Part shown: positions 1-8,842 of the stretch, piece after piece | How the letters are laid out: every line of letters begins with the position of its first letter | How positions within the stretch are numbered: position 1 is the stretch's first letter | NCBI RefSeq assembly: GCF_002286975.1 | Contig: NZ_NSKB01000010.1 | Coordinates: 1 to 64,000, forward strand | Length of the DNA stretch: 64,000 bases | Direction: 5' to 3' | From: Halomonas salipaludis | GTDB lineage: Bacteria; Pseudomonadota; Gammaproteobacteria; Pseudomonadales; Halomonadaceae | Notes under the pieces: model-generated | What the model was told of the DNA's origin: nothing | Seen by the model: the letters and a program-made list of their open reading frames with translations, nothing else | Database searches by the model: none | Program-made: the position numbers and the translations under genes

Positions 1-1509
1 ACCAATCCCGCCACCGGCGAGGCCCTCGAGCCGGTCTACCGTGGCGGCAGCCAGGCCGAGGTCGAGCGCGCCTGTGAACTCGCCGAGGCGGCCTTCGACG
101 CCTACCGCGAGACCACGCTCGAGGAGCGCGCGACCTTTCTCGAGACCATTGCCAGCGAGATCGAGGCCATCGGCGATGAGCTGACCCAGCGCGGCATGGC
201 CGAGACCGGCCTGCCCCAGGCGCGCCTCGAGGGCGAGCGCGGCCGCACCTGCGGCCAGCTGCGCCTGTTCGCCGCGGTGGTATGCGCCGGCGAGTGGCTC
301 GATGTGCGCCACGACCCGGCGCTGCCCGAGCGCCAACCCATGCCTCGCGTCGACCTGCGCCAGCGGCATATCGCCCTGGGCCCGGTCGCCGTGTTCGGTG
401 CTAGCAACTTCCCGCTGGCGTTCTCGGTGGCCGGCGGCGATACCGCATCAAGCCTGGCCGCCGGCTGCCCGGTGGTGGTCAAGGGTCACTCCGCCCACCC
501 CGGCACCTCCGAGCTGGTAGGTCGCGCCGTCCAGCGCGCCGTGGCCAAGTGCAACCTGCCCGAGGGCACCTTCTCGCTGCTGTTCGGTGCCGGCAACGAG
601 ATCGGCCAGGCGCTGGTCAGCGACCCACGCATCCAGGCGGTGGGCTTTACCGGCTCGCGCAGCGGCGGTACCGCCCTGATGAAGACCGCCCAGGCCCGCT
701 CGCAGCCGATCCCGGTCTACGCCGAGATGAGCTCGATCAACCCGGTGTTCCTGCTGCCGGAAGCGCTCAAGGCCCGCGCTGACAAGATCGCCGAAGGCTT
801 CGTGGGGTCCTTGAACATGGGCGCCGGCCAGTTCTGCACCAACCCCGGCCTGGTGCTGGGTATCAAGGGCGAGGCGCTGGACGCCTTCGTCAAGGCAGCC
901 GGCGAGGCGGTCACCGCCAGCGCTGCCCAGACCATGCTCACCCCCGGCATCCACGGCGCCTATGCCGACGGCCTGGGTGCCTTGGCAAGCCATCCCAAGG
1001 TCCGCGAGATCGCCCGCGGCCAGAGCGGTGAAGGCCCGTACCAGTGCCAGACCGGGTTGTTCGTCGCCAGTGCGGCGGACTTCCTCACCGATGAGGCGCT
1101 GCAGGCCGAAGTCTTCGGTGCCACCTCGCTGGTGATCGAGTGCGCCGACCTGGCCGAGATGCAGCGCGTGGCCAAGGGGCTGGAAGGCCAGCTTACCGTC
1201 ACCCTGCAGATGGACGACGGCGACCTGGACGCGGCCAAGGCGCTACTGCCGACGCTGGAGCGCAAGGCCGGGCGGATCCTCGCCAACGGCTGGCCCACCG
1301 GGGTCGAGGTATGCCACGCCATGGTCCACGGCGGCCCCTACCCGGCGACATCCGACAGCCGCACCACCTCGGTGGGCAGTGCCGCCATCCAGCGCTTCCT
1401 GCGCCCGGTGTGTTACCAGGCACTGCCGGCGGGCCTGCTGCCCGAGGCGCTCCAGGACGACAACCCGCTGGGCGTGAGCCGGCTGGTGGATGGCAAGCGC
1501 GAGGGATGA
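1..1509 (+). CDS. Aldehyde dehydrogenase (NADP+), probable 2-oxoglutarate semialdehyde dehydrogenase, 5' partial
   Basis: The reading frame is open from base 1, so the start lies upstream of the window; 502 codons are visible. The opening residues [12 protein letters not shown] are the usual N-terminal strand of aldehyde dehydrogenases. Later come a cofactor-loop stretch ([14 protein letters not shown]), the general-base segment ([16 protein letters not shown]) and the nucleophile loop [10 protein letters not shown] with the catalytic Cys. The lack of an ELGGK motif, replaced by EMSSINP, is typical of the NADP-dependent ketoglutarate-semialdehyde branch. In oxidative arabinose catabolism this enzyme makes 2-oxoglutarate in the last step. 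The neighbouring arabonate-type dehydratase and AraFGH support that role. The 3' end faces the lactonase-like gene across a shared hairpin. An internal Met (at 196) is not the start, because coding similarity continues upstream. Confidence 0.9.
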   Translation, partial: TNPATGEALEPVYRGGSQAEVERACELAEAAFDAYRETTLEERATFLETIASEIEAIGDELTQRGMAETGLPQARLEGERGRTCGQLRLFAAVVCAGEWLDVRHDPALPERQPMPRVDLRQRHIALGPVAVFGASNFPLAFSVAGGDTASSLAAGCPVVVKGHSAHPGTSELVGRAVQRAVAKCNLPEGTFSLLFGAGNEIGQALVSDPRIQAVGFTGSRSGGTALMKTAQARSQPIPVYAEMSSINPVFLLPEALKARADKIAEGFVGSLNMGAGQFCTNPGLVLGIKGEALDAFVKAAGEAVTASAAQTMLTPGIHGAYADGLGALASHPKVREIARGQSGEGPYQCQTGLFVASAADFLTDEALQAEVFGATSLVIECADLAEMQRVAKGLEGQLTVTLQMDDGDLDAAKALLPTLERKAGRILANGWPTGVEVCHAMVHGGPYPATSDSRTTSVGSAAIQRFLRPVCYQALPAGLLPEALQDDNPLGVSRLVDGKREG

Positions 1510-1560
1510 CAGCAGTCGGCCGATAGCCAAGGGCTGATATCGAAAAAGGGAGCCAATAGA

Positions 1561-1592
1561 AAGGGGCATGGCGTGAGAGCGCCATGCCCCTT
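1561..1592. terminator. Bidirectional intrinsic terminator between convergent genes
   Basis: A 13-bp perfect stem (AAGGGGCATGGCG pairing with its complement at 1580-1592) closes a 6-nt loop. It lies between the ends of the aldehyde dehydrogenase (+) and the lactonase-like gene (-), with A/T-containing flanks on both sides. Confidence 0.75.
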
Positions 1593-1597
1593 GTAGT

Positions 1598-2245
1598 TTA
1601 TATCGCGTCGGGAAGTATGGCATCGCTGGCGTATTCGGCGACGCTGAGGCCCGTGACACCCGGCCGGCAGCAGAAGAGCCCCCCGGCCGCCGCCTCATCA
1701 CTGCGCTGCGAAGCGGCGGTGGTGATGAATAGCAGGTCCAGCCCGGCACCACCGAAGGCGCAGGCGGTAACCCGTGAGGCGGGCAGCGTCAGCGTCTCGT
1801 CGAGCCGTCCATCGGGCAGGAAACGGCTAATGCGCCCGCCCTCCCAGTGCGCCACCCACAGTCCTCCCTCACGATCGCAGGCCATGCCATCGGGGTAGCC
1901 TTGGGTAGACGGGAAGCGGATATGCTCGCGCTTGCGGGCGACATTGCCCTGCACATCGAGATCGAAGGCATGGATCACGCCAGCCGAGGTATCGCTACGG
2001 TAGAGCGTGGCACCATCGGGACTGCGCGCCGCCCCGCTGGCGACGCGCGCCAATCGGCAGCACGCCTCATCCAGCGCCCAGCTGTAAGTCTTGCCGCTCG
2101 CCAGATCATGGGCGTAGCGTCGCGAAGCAAGCGTATCCACGAACAGCAGTTGTCCGGCGTCGCCACGGTCGGGGCACCACAGCGGGGCCGCGCCCAGCAG
2201 CGCCCGCCCCTTCCAGACACACTCGATAGCAGTGGCCTCAACCAT
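1598..2245 (-). CDS. SMP-30/gluconolactonase-like protein, internally deleted and probably inactive
   Basis: This gene is related to the sugar lactonases that open aldonolactones before the dehydratase step. The encoded 215 residues are short for the family (about 290). The N-terminal blade (LLFVDTLASRRYAHD) and the C-terminal half (SPDGATLYRSDTSAGVIHAFD, then YPDGMACD and LWVAHWEGG) are clearly SMP-30, but roughly 75 residues between them are missing in frame. The lost part includes the Asn-bearing metal and substrate loops. The usual LGEGPLW metal-ligand motif reads LGAAPLW, so the conserved Glu is Ala. Only the YPDG Asp survives. The ATG at 2245 has a good ribosome site (GGGGAG); an upstream ATG at 2275 would overlap the dehydratase stop. 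It is probably translated with the preceding dehydratase. A decayed lactonase is the simplest reading. Confidence 0.75.
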   Translation of the reverse strand: MVEATAIECVWKGRALLGAAPLWCPDRGDAGQLLFVDTLASRRYAHDLASGKTYSWALDEACCRLARVASGAARSPDGATLYRSDTSAGVIHAFDLDVQGNVARKREHIRFPSTQGYPDGMACDREGGLWVAHWEGGRISRFLPDGRLDETLTLPASRVTACAFGGAGLDLLFITTAASQRSDEAAAGGLFCCRPGVTGLSVAEYASDAILPDAI

Positions 2246-2271
2246 GGCGGTCACTCCCCATGTCGATGCCA

Positions 2272-4017
2272 TCAATGCGAGTGCCGCGGCACCTCAGCGC
2301 CGCGACAGCCGACCAGGAAGTCGAAGTCGCAGCCCTCGTCGGCCTGCAGCACATGCTCGATGTACAGCTGGCGATAGCCGCCGTCGCTGGCGATCCGTCG
2401 CGAGGCCGCGGTGGGGTCGCTTTGCGCCAGGCGCGCCTCGAGCTCGGCGTCGTCGATGTCCAAGTGCAGTTTGCCGGCATCGCAGTCGAGCTCGATCCAG
2501 TCGCCGTCACGCACCGCCGCCAGCGGGCCGCCTGCGGCCGATTCGGGCGCCACGTGCAGCACCACGGTGCCGTAGGCGGTGCCACTCATGCGCGCATCCG
2601 ATATCCGCACCATGTCGGTGACACCCTGCTCGAGCAGCTTGGCCGGCAGCCCCATGTTGCCGACTTCCGCCATGCCGTGATAGCCACGTGGGCCGCAGTT
2701 CTTCATCACCAGCACGCTGTCGGCGTCGACCGCCAGGTCGGGCGCATTGATGCGTGCCTTGTAATCGTCGAAGTCTTCGAATACCACCGCCCGGCCGCGA
2801 TGAGTCATCAGCTCTGGGCTGGCGGCCGAAGGCTTGAGCACCGCCCCGTTGGGCGCCAGGTTGCCGCGCAGCACGCACATGCCCCCGTCCTCGCGCAGGG
2901 GCTTGTCGAGCGGCCGAATCACCTCGTCGTTGTAGAGCGGCGCGTCCTCGACGTTCTCCCACAGGGTCTTGCCGTTGGCGGTCAGGGCGTCCTTGTGGGG
3001 CAGCCGGTCGGCCTCGCCGAGGCGCTTGAGTACCGCCGGCAGGCCGCCGGCGTAGTAGAACTCTTCCATCAGGAAGCGCCCCGAGGGCTGCAGGTCGACG
3101 ATGGTCGGCGTGCCGCGGCCGATGCGCGTCCAGTCGTCCAGCGCCAGGTCGACGCCGATACGCCCGGCGATCGCCTTCAAGTGGATTACTGCGTTGGTCG
3201 AGCCGCCGATGGCGGCGTTGGTGCGAATGGCGTTCTCGAACGCGTCACGGGTCAGGAGCTTCGATAGCGTGAGGCCTTCGTCGACCATCTCGACGATGCG
3301 ATTGCCGGACAGGTGCGCCAGCACGTAGCGCCGCGAGTCCACCGCGGGAATCGCCGCATTATGCGGCAGCGAGGTGCCCAGCGCCTCGGCCATGCAGGCC
3401 ATGGTCGAGGCGGTGCCCATGGTGTTGCAGGTGCCCGCCGAGCGCGACATGCCGGCCTCGGCGGCCATGAAGTCGTGCAGCGAGATGGTCCCGGCCTTGA
3501 CCTGCTCGGAGAGCTGCCAGACCACGGTACCGGAGCCGATGTCCTTGCCCTTGTGCTTGCCGTTGAGCATCGGCCCGCCACTGACCACGATGGTTGGGAT
3601 GTCGCAGCTGGCCGCGCCCATCAGCAGCGCTGGGGTGGTCTTGTCGCAGCCCACCAGCAGCACCACGGCGTCGAGCGGATTGCCGCGGATCGCCTCCTCG
3701 ACATCCATGCTCGCCAGGTTGCGGGTGAACATCGCCGTGGGCCGCAGGTTGGACTCGCCATTGGAGAACACCGGGAACTCCACCGGATAGCCGCCGGCCT
3801 CCAGCACCCCCTGCTTGACGTGCTCGGCAAGCTTGCGGAAGTGGGCGTTGCAGGGCGTCAGCTCCGACCAGGTGTTGCAGATGCCGATGATCGGCTTGCC
3901 CTGGAACTCGTGGTCGGGGATGCCCTGGTTCTTCATCCAGCTGCGGTACATGAAGCCATTCTTGTCGGCACTGCCGAACCACTCGGCACTACGCAGGCGG
4001 CGCTGGCGATCGGTCAT
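2272..4017 (-). CDS. IlvD/Edd-family sugar-acid dehydratase, probable L-arabonate dehydratase
   Basis: A 581-residue [2Fe-2S] dehydratase of the IlvD/Edd family, converting an aldonate to its 2-keto-3-deoxy acid. The three expected cluster cysteines are visible in GICNTW (about residue 47), GCDKTTPA (about 124) and GTCNTMGTAST (about 197). The metal-binding Lys follows the second Cys, and the catalytic Ser lies in SDARMSG near the C terminus. Length and motifs match the pentonate dehydratase subgroup (arabonate, xylonate, fuconate) rather than IlvD of branched-chain synthesis. It is first of the dehydratase/lactonase pair downstream of AraFGH, and its stop overlaps the extra start codons of the lactonase-like gene. 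L-arabonate as substrate is inferred from the AraF, AraG and AraH neighbours; other aldonates are possible. Confidence 0.88.
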   Translation of the reverse strand: MTDRQRRLRSAEWFGSADKNGFMYRSWMKNQGIPDHEFQGKPIIGICNTWSELTPCNAHFRKLAEHVKQGVLEAGGYPVEFPVFSNGESNLRPTAMFTRNLASMDVEEAIRGNPLDAVVLLVGCDKTTPALLMGAASCDIPTIVVSGGPMLNGKHKGKDIGSGTVVWQLSEQVKAGTISLHDFMAAEAGMSRSAGTCNTMGTASTMACMAEALGTSLPHNAAIPAVDSRRYVLAHLSGNRIVEMVDEGLTLSKLLTRDAFENAIRTNAAIGGSTNAVIHLKAIAGRIGVDLALDDWTRIGRGTPTIVDLQPSGRFLMEEFYYAGGLPAVLKRLGEADRLPHKDALTANGKTLWENVEDAPLYNDEVIRPLDKPLREDGGMCVLRGNLAPNGAVLKPSAASPELMTHRGRAVVFEDFDDYKARINAPDLAVDADSVLVMKNCGPRGYHGMAEVGNMGLPAKLLEQGVTDMVRISDARMSGTAYGTVVLHVAPESAAGGPLAAVRDGDWIELDCDAGKLHLDIDDAELEARLAQSDPTAASRRIASDGGYRQLYIEHVLQADEGCDFDFLVGCRGAEVPRHSH

Positions 4018-4041
4018 GGGAAAGTCTCCGGTAATGGGGGG

Positions 4042-5058
4042 TCAGGCACGCTGGCGGCGGGTCTGCTTCCAGCGGTCGAACATCACCGCCAGCAACAGGA
4101 TGGCGCCACGCACCAGGTACTGGTAGAAGGTCGGCACATTGAGCAACCCCATGGCGTTCTGTACGCAGCCCATGATCAGCACCCCGACCACCACGCCGGT
4201 GATGGTGGCGACGCCGCCGGACAGCGCCACCCCACCCAGCACGCAGGCCGAGATCACCGCCAGCTCCAGGCCCATGGAGGTATTGGGGTCGCCCAGCCCC
4301 ATGCGCGAGGCCAGCAGCACGCCGACGATGCCGGCCACTACGCCCTGCAGGCCGAACACGATGATCTTGAGCCTGCGCACATTGACCCCGGCCAGGGCCG
4401 CCGCTTCCGAGTTGCCACCGGTGGCCAGCACATTGCGCCCAAAGGCGGTCATATTGAGCACCACGCCAAAGATCACGAAGCAGGCGAGCATGGTCCAGAC
4501 TGGCAGCGTCAGACCGAGAAAGGCGGCGCTACCCAGATCGAAGAACCCCGGCACGGTGATCATCACCGCGTCACCGCCGGAGGTGATATAGGCCAGGCCA
4601 CGCACGAACTCCATCGCCGCCAGGGTGGCGATCAGCGAGTTGATGCCAAACTTGGCGATCACCAGGCCGTTGAATACCCCTACCGCGGCGCCAGCGGCAA
4701 TACCGCCCAGCACGCCGATGAACACGCTGCCGGACGTTGAGGTGACGACCGCCGCCACTACTCCGGCGAAGGCCACCGTGGAGGCCACCGACAGATCGAC
4801 CTCGCCCAGCGCCAATACCAGCATCATGGTGGTGGCCAGGCTGCCGATTAGGGTGATCGAGAGCAGCAGTCCGACCATGTTGCGGCCGGTGAGAAAGTCG
4901 GGGATGAACACCGCCAGGGCCACGAACAGCAGCAGAAAAATGGCGATCAGACCCGACGTATCGAGCAGCGTACGCAACGGCTTGATCAACCCCCGACGCC
5001 CTGCCGGGCGCTCCGGCAGAGACTCGCCAGCGGCTTGCCCCAGTTTGTTGGTTGTCAT
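4042..5058 (-). CDS. araH: L-arabinose ABC transporter permease AraH
   Basis: Inner-membrane permease of a CUT2-type monosaccharide importer, 338 residues. After a charged cytoplasmic N terminus there are about eight to ten hydrophobic segments beginning near residue 35 (SGLIAIFLLLFVALAVF). Typical family stretches are present: LALGEVDLSVAS, the GVFNGLVIAKFGINSLIATLA region, and GGVALSGGVATITGVVVG near the end. It is 25 bp upstream of the dehydratase and follows araG, so the order is araF-araG-araH-dehydratase-lactonase on the minus strand. As the partner of AraG and AraF it should form the transmembrane channel for L-arabinose. Confidence 0.88.
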   Translation of the reverse strand: MTTNKLGQAAGESLPERPAGRRGLIKPLRTLLDTSGLIAIFLLLFVALAVFIPDFLTGRNMVGLLLSITLIGSLATTMMLVLALGEVDLSVASTVAFAGVVAAVVTSTSGSVFIGVLGGIAAGAAVGVFNGLVIAKFGINSLIATLAAMEFVRGLAYITSGGDAVMITVPGFFDLGSAAFLGLTLPVWTMLACFVIFGVVLNMTAFGRNVLATGGNSEAAALAGVNVRRLKIIVFGLQGVVAGIVGVLLASRMGLGDPNTSMGLELAVISACVLGGVALSGGVATITGVVVGVLIMGCVQNAMGLLNVPTFYQYLVRGAILLLAVMFDRWKQTRRQRA

Positions 5059-5086
5059 AACGTCGATTCCTGAAAAGAGTTACGGA

Positions 5087-6580
5087 TCAGGCTGGCAGCG
5101 CCAACCCCAGAAGGCGTTCGGGCGTAGCCTCATCCCGGGCCACCACCTCGACCAGTACGCCATCGCGCATCACCGCGATGCGGTCGCAGATCGAGCTGAC
5201 CTCGGCCAGATCACTGGAGATCACCACCACGCTCTTGCCCTGTTCGGCCAGGTCATAGAGCAGGGTGTAGATGTCCCGCCGGGCACCCACGTCGATGCCG
5301 CGGGTCGGTTCATCCATCACGAATAGGTCGATCTCTTCGGCCAGCCAACGGGCCAGGATGACTTTCTGCTGGTTGCCCCCCGACAGGGTGCCGATGGCCG
5401 TGCGTGGGCCGGGCGTCTTGACGCTCAGCCGGCGAATGTACTCTTCGGCATTGGCGCGCTCGCGTCGCGGATGGCGAAACGCCCCCCAGCGCGTGAAGAA
5501 GCGACGACAGCTGATATTCAGGTTGTCGGCCACGCTGGCGATGGGGAAGATGCCCTGGGACTTGCGATCCTCCGGGCACATGGCGATACCTGAGCGAATC
5601 GCCTCGCCGGGGCTCTTGAAACGTCGCGCTTCACCGTTGAAGCGCACCACCCCGGCTTTCGGCACCTCGACGCCGCATACCAATCGCAGCAATTCACTGC
5701 GCCCGGCCCCGACCAGGCCGAAAAGCCCAAACACTTCGCCGCGCTTGACTGCGAAGCTTACCGGCGCCTTGAGGCCGCGACCTTCGATGGCATCTACCTC
5801 CAGCACCACCTCGCCCTGCTCGCGGGACCGATAACCATAGACATCCTCGATATCGCGCCCGACCATCTCGCTGACCAGGGTGTCGTGGTCGAGGCGGGTC
5901 ATGTCCTCGTGGGTACGGATGTGCTGGCCGTCGCGGAAGATGGTCACCGCATCGCACATCTCGAACACCTCCTCCATGCGATGGGTAACGTAGAGCACCA
6001 CCCGCCCCTCGTCGCGCAGCCGCTTGACGATGCGCTTGAGCTGTCGCGTCTCCTGCACCGACAGGCTGCTGGTGGGCTCGTCGAAGGCGATGATCCGGGC
6101 ATCACGTAGCAAGGCACGGCCGATCTCGATCATCTGCTGCTGGCCAATCGACAGATCGCGAACCTTGGTCGAGGGATGAATATCGCCCTCGCCGAGATCG
6201 GCAAGGATCGCCAGCGCTCGCTCACGCAGCTGGCGGCGCTTGATGAAGCCATTGCGGGTGGGGAGCTGACCCAGCAGCAGGTTCTCGGCCACCGTCATGT
6301 TCGGCGACAGCGTCAGCTCCTGATAGATAATGGCAATCCCCTGAGCCAGCGCCTCGCGGGCGTTGGCGAAGACATGGCGCTGGCCATCGATCCACAGGGC
6401 GCCCTCGGCCACCCGGTTGATGCCACTGAGGACCTTGAGTAGCGTCGACTTTCCGGCGCCATTCTCGCCCATCAAGGCGTGCACCTGGCCGGCATGGGCG
6501 GCGAAGCTGACGCCATCCAGTGCACGCACACCGGGAAACACGACGCTGATGGTGTCGAAGCGAAGAAAGGGGGCAGACAT
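5087..6580 (-). CDS. araG: L-arabinose ABC transporter ATP-binding protein AraG
   Basis: Tandem ATPase subunit of a CUT2 sugar importer, 497 residues from the chosen start. The first domain has Walker [10 protein letters not shown] (about residue 38), signature LSIGQQQ (about 143) and FDEPTSS. The second has the usual degenerate P-loop GLVGAGRSE, an intact LSGGNQQK and [11 protein letters not shown]. The ATG at 6580 (MSAPFLRFD) is preceded by GGAGAG at ideal spacing; an in-frame ATG at 6616 lacks this and would add 12 residues atypical of the family. It lies between araF and araH with short gaps and energises arabinose uptake. Confidence 0.88.
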   Translation of the reverse strand: MSAPFLRFDTISVVFPGVRALDGVSFAAHAGQVHALMGENGAGKSTLLKVLSGINRVAEGALWIDGQRHVFANAREALAQGIAIIYQELTLSPNMTVAENLLLGQLPTRNGFIKRRQLRERALAILADLGEGDIHPSTKVRDLSIGQQQMIEIGRALLRDARIIAFDEPTSSLSVQETRQLKRIVKRLRDEGRVVLYVTHRMEEVFEMCDAVTIFRDGQHIRTHEDMTRLDHDTLVSEMVGRDIEDVYGYRSREQGEVVLEVDAIEGRGLKAPVSFAVKRGEVFGLFGLVGAGRSELLRLVCGVEVPKAGVVRFNGEARRFKSPGEAIRSGIAMCPEDRKSQGIFPIASVADNLNISCRRFFTRWGAFRHPRRERANAEEYIRRLSVKTPGPRTAIGTLSGGNQQKVILARWLAEEIDLFVMDEPTRGIDVGARRDIYTLLYDLAEQGKSVVVISSDLAEVSSICDRIAVMRDGVLVEVVARDEATPERLLGLALPA

Positions 6581-6632
6581 AGGCGTGCTCTCCACAGGGT
6601 ACGTATCCCGGGCCATGCGGCCCGGGGTGACG

Positions 6633-7628
6633 TCAAAGACCGAGCTCCTGGCGTACGTCCTGCCAGTTGTCGCGGGTCATCAGGGTGCCGGAGGTTTCGG
6701 TGTTGGCCGGCGGCTCCTCGCCCTCGGTGATCCAGTGGTAGAGGTCTTCTGCGGTCTGGCGACCGTGCATGGTGGAGCTGACCGCCACGGTGCCGTGGAA
6801 GCCGGTGGGATTGTCGCGAGAGAATTCGGCGAAGGCTGCCCCCGAGCCGTTGATGCCGACCCCGATCACGTTGTCGGCGGCCAGGCCGTACTGCTCGGTG
6901 GCACGCACCCCACCGAGGACACTCTCCTCGTTGAGCGCATAGATGATCCAGTGCTCGAAATCACCGCGCTGGGAGAGCACCGGCGAGGCAGCCGAGAAGG
7001 CACCGCTGGTATCGGTGCTCTGCTGGGGTGCATCGAAGATATTGTCCTCGGGGAAGCCCCACTCCAGTAACGCCTGGGTGGCGCCATCGGTGCGTTCCAC
7101 CGCCGTGGGCAACTCATTGTTGGTGATGCGCAGGGCGCCGACCTCCTGGGGGTCCCAGCCACGCGCCTCCATCTCGGCGGCGATCGCCTCACCGACCTGT
7201 AGGCCGATCTTGGTACCCGACATCCCCAGGTGGGGGACTCCTTCCAGCGGCTCACCACTCGAGTCGACGAACTGATCATCCACCGTGATCACCTTCATGT
7301 CGTACTGATTGGCACGATTCATGATCGCCGGCCCCAGCCGTACGTCCGGTGGGCAGATGACGAAGCCCTGGGCGCCCTGGGAGTAGAGGTTGTCGATGGC
7401 ACTTAGCACCTCTTGCCCATCCCTGCCGCCTAGGCGTACGACGCTGAAGCCGAGCTCCTCACCGCGTTCGGTGGCGGCCCGCTGCTCATTGATGAACCAG
7501 GCCTGTTCAGGCTGCTTGACGATGAAGCCAATTTTGACATCGTCATCCTGCGCCTGGGCGCTGCCCATCGCTGTCAGCATGACAGCACTACCAAGTGCCA
7601 GACGGGTGAGTGTTGTGTTGATTGGCAT
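6633..7628 (-). CDS. araF: L-arabinose-binding periplasmic protein AraF
   Basis: Substrate-binding protein of the arabinose importer, 331 residues. A Sec signal peptide (hydrophobic core [14 protein letters not shown], cleavage likely after AQA) precedes the mature part. The mature part begins [15 protein letters not shown] and continues with [28 protein letters not shown], and [12 protein letters not shown]. These segments are close to enterobacterial AraF, which makes this the most diagnostic gene of the cluster. It is the first gene of the minus-strand operon, divergent from the LysR regulator. Export to the periplasm is expected. Confidence 0.9.
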   Translation of the reverse strand: MPINTTLTRLALGSAVMLTAMGSAQAQDDDVKIGFIVKQPEQAWFINEQRAATERGEELGFSVVRLGGRDGQEVLSAIDNLYSQGAQGFVICPPDVRLGPAIMNRANQYDMKVITVDDQFVDSSGEPLEGVPHLGMSGTKIGLQVGEAIAAEMEARGWDPQEVGALRITNNELPTAVERTDGATQALLEWGFPEDNIFDAPQQSTDTSGAFSAASPVLSQRGDFEHWIIYALNEESVLGGVRATEQYGLAADNVIGVGINGSGAAFAEFSRDNPTGFHGTVAVSSTMHGRQTAEDLYHWITEGEEPPANTETSGTLMTRDNWQDVRQELGL

Positions 7629-7716
7629 GTCCCTCTCCTATGCTCTCCGCAAGAGTCTTGTTGTTGTCGATCAGCGAGCGTGCCTCGTGATGGACGACTT
7701 CAACCTAGATAGCCGA

Positions 7717-7770
7717 TTGATAACCATCAAATACACAAAACATCAGTTTCTGATATTAATATGGTTATCA
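7717..7770. promoter_or_regulatory. Probable LysR operator region between araF and its regulator
   Basis: The gap is A/T-rich and contains two related dyads. TTGAT-AACC-ATCAA at 7717-7730 is a compact LysR-style site. TGATAACCAT at 7718-7727 also repeats as a perfect inverted copy, ATGGTTATCA, at 7761-7770. A smaller dyad, ATCAG-TTT-CTGAT, sits between them at 7742-7754. Such paired sites in a divergent gap usually bind the adjacent LysR protein; this assignment is inference. Confidence 0.55.
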
Positions 7771-7792
7771 TAAAACGATAGAGGCCGAGCCC

Positions 7793-8746
7793 ATGGGCAT
7801 GCTTGACGAGGAGTGGTTTCTCAACACACGACTAAAGTTGCGTCATCTGCAGCTGTTCTTGGCCCTTGACGAGGAGCGCAACCTGCACCGGGCCGCCGTC
7901 CGCCTGGGCATGAGCCAACCGGCAGCATCGAAATTGCTCACCGACCTGGAGATCCGGCTGGAGGTACGTCTCTTCGAGCGCCATGCCCGTGGACTAACGC
8001 CCAATTGGTACGGCGAGGTCATGGTGCGCCATGCCCGCAACATGCTGTCGGAGCTGCGCCACACCGGCGAGGAGATGAATGCGCTGCGCATCGGCAACGC
8101 CGGTACGGTGACGATTGGCACGGTGATGGCGCCGGCCGTGACGCTACTGACCAGCGCCATCGAGCGCGTTCACCGCGACCTGCCGGCGCTCAAGATCGGT
8201 GTCGAGGTAGACGTCAGCAAGGCCCTGGTGCCGCGCTTGCTGGAAGGCGAGCTGGACTTCGCCATCACGCGTATTCCGGCAGGGTTTCAGGCGGAGCATT
8301 TCGTGTTCGAGGAGATCGGCGAGGAGGACCTGTGCTTCGTGTGTCGCCAGGGCCACCCGTTGACCGGACAGACACCGCTGACGCTAAACGCCATGGCCGC
8401 TTACCCCTGGTCGTTGCAGCCGGTCGGTGGCCTGATGCGCCAGCGGGTCGACAGCCTGTTCCTGCACCATGGCGTCGCGCCACCGCGCCAGATCGTCGAC
8501 ACCACCGATGTGCTGGTCTCGCTGGCCTTGGTCGACAAGTCGGACACCATCACCGTGACCACCCGCGAAGTCGCCGAGCTGCTGTGCGCCCCACCGCGTT
8601 TCCGCGTGCTGCCCTTCAGCGAGCACCTCAGCGTTCAGCCCTATGGGCTGGTGAGCCTGCGCCAGCGGCGTTTGTCACCCGGGGCCAGCGCCCTGATGAC
8701 GACCCTGCGGGAGTTGATCGCCCACACCCGCATCGCTGCGCGCTGA
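7793..8746 (+). CDS. LysR-family regulator of the arabinose operon (GbpR-like)
   Basis: Transcription factor of 317 residues. The N-terminal winged helix is at about 13-73 (NLHRAAVRLGMSQPAASKLLTDLE) and is followed by a periplasmic-binding-like effector domain. The LRHLQLFLALDEERNLHRAA opening matches the subgroup that includes GbpR, a regulator of galactose and arabinose uptake and catabolism. It is transcribed away from araF across a 164-bp gap with inverted repeats, the usual layout for local LysR control. The ATG at 7799 is a possible alternative start, two codons in. The inducer is probably the sugar or its aldonate, which is inference. Confidence 0.85.
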   Translation: MGMLDEEWFLNTRLKLRHLQLFLALDEERNLHRAAVRLGMSQPAASKLLTDLEIRLEVRLFERHARGLTPNWYGEVMVRHARNMLSELRHTGEEMNALRIGNAGTVTIGTVMAPAVTLLTSAIERVHRDLPALKIGVEVDVSKALVPRLLEGELDFAITRIPAGFQAEHFVFEEIGEEDLCFVCRQGHPLTGQTPLTLNAMAAYPWSLQPVGGLMRQRVDSLFLHHGVAPPRQIVDTTDVLVSLALVDKSDTITVTTREVAELLCAPPRFRVLPFSEHLSVQPYGLVSLRQRRLSPGASALMTTLRELIAHTRIAAR

Positions 8747-8770
8747 ACGGCAGGCAGGGACTCATAAACG

Positions 8771-8803
8771 AAGCAGGCCGGGGACGATGTCCCCGGCCTG
8801 CTT
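8771..8803. terminator. Bidirectional terminator between lysR and deaD
   Basis: A 14-bp perfect stem (AAGCAGGCCGGGGA and its complement) with a 5-nt loop CGATG. It sits between the converging lysR (+) and RNA helicase (-) genes. The stem ends in AA/TT on each side, so it can act in both directions. Confidence 0.8.
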
Positions 8804-8842
8804 GCGTTGCCGAACCCGACCGCCGCGAGGGCGGTCGTGGTA

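Noticed and set aside
3313-4740. 475-codon open frame antisense to the dehydratase and araH
   Set aside because: Antisense artefact of high GC; spans two real genes and has no motifs.
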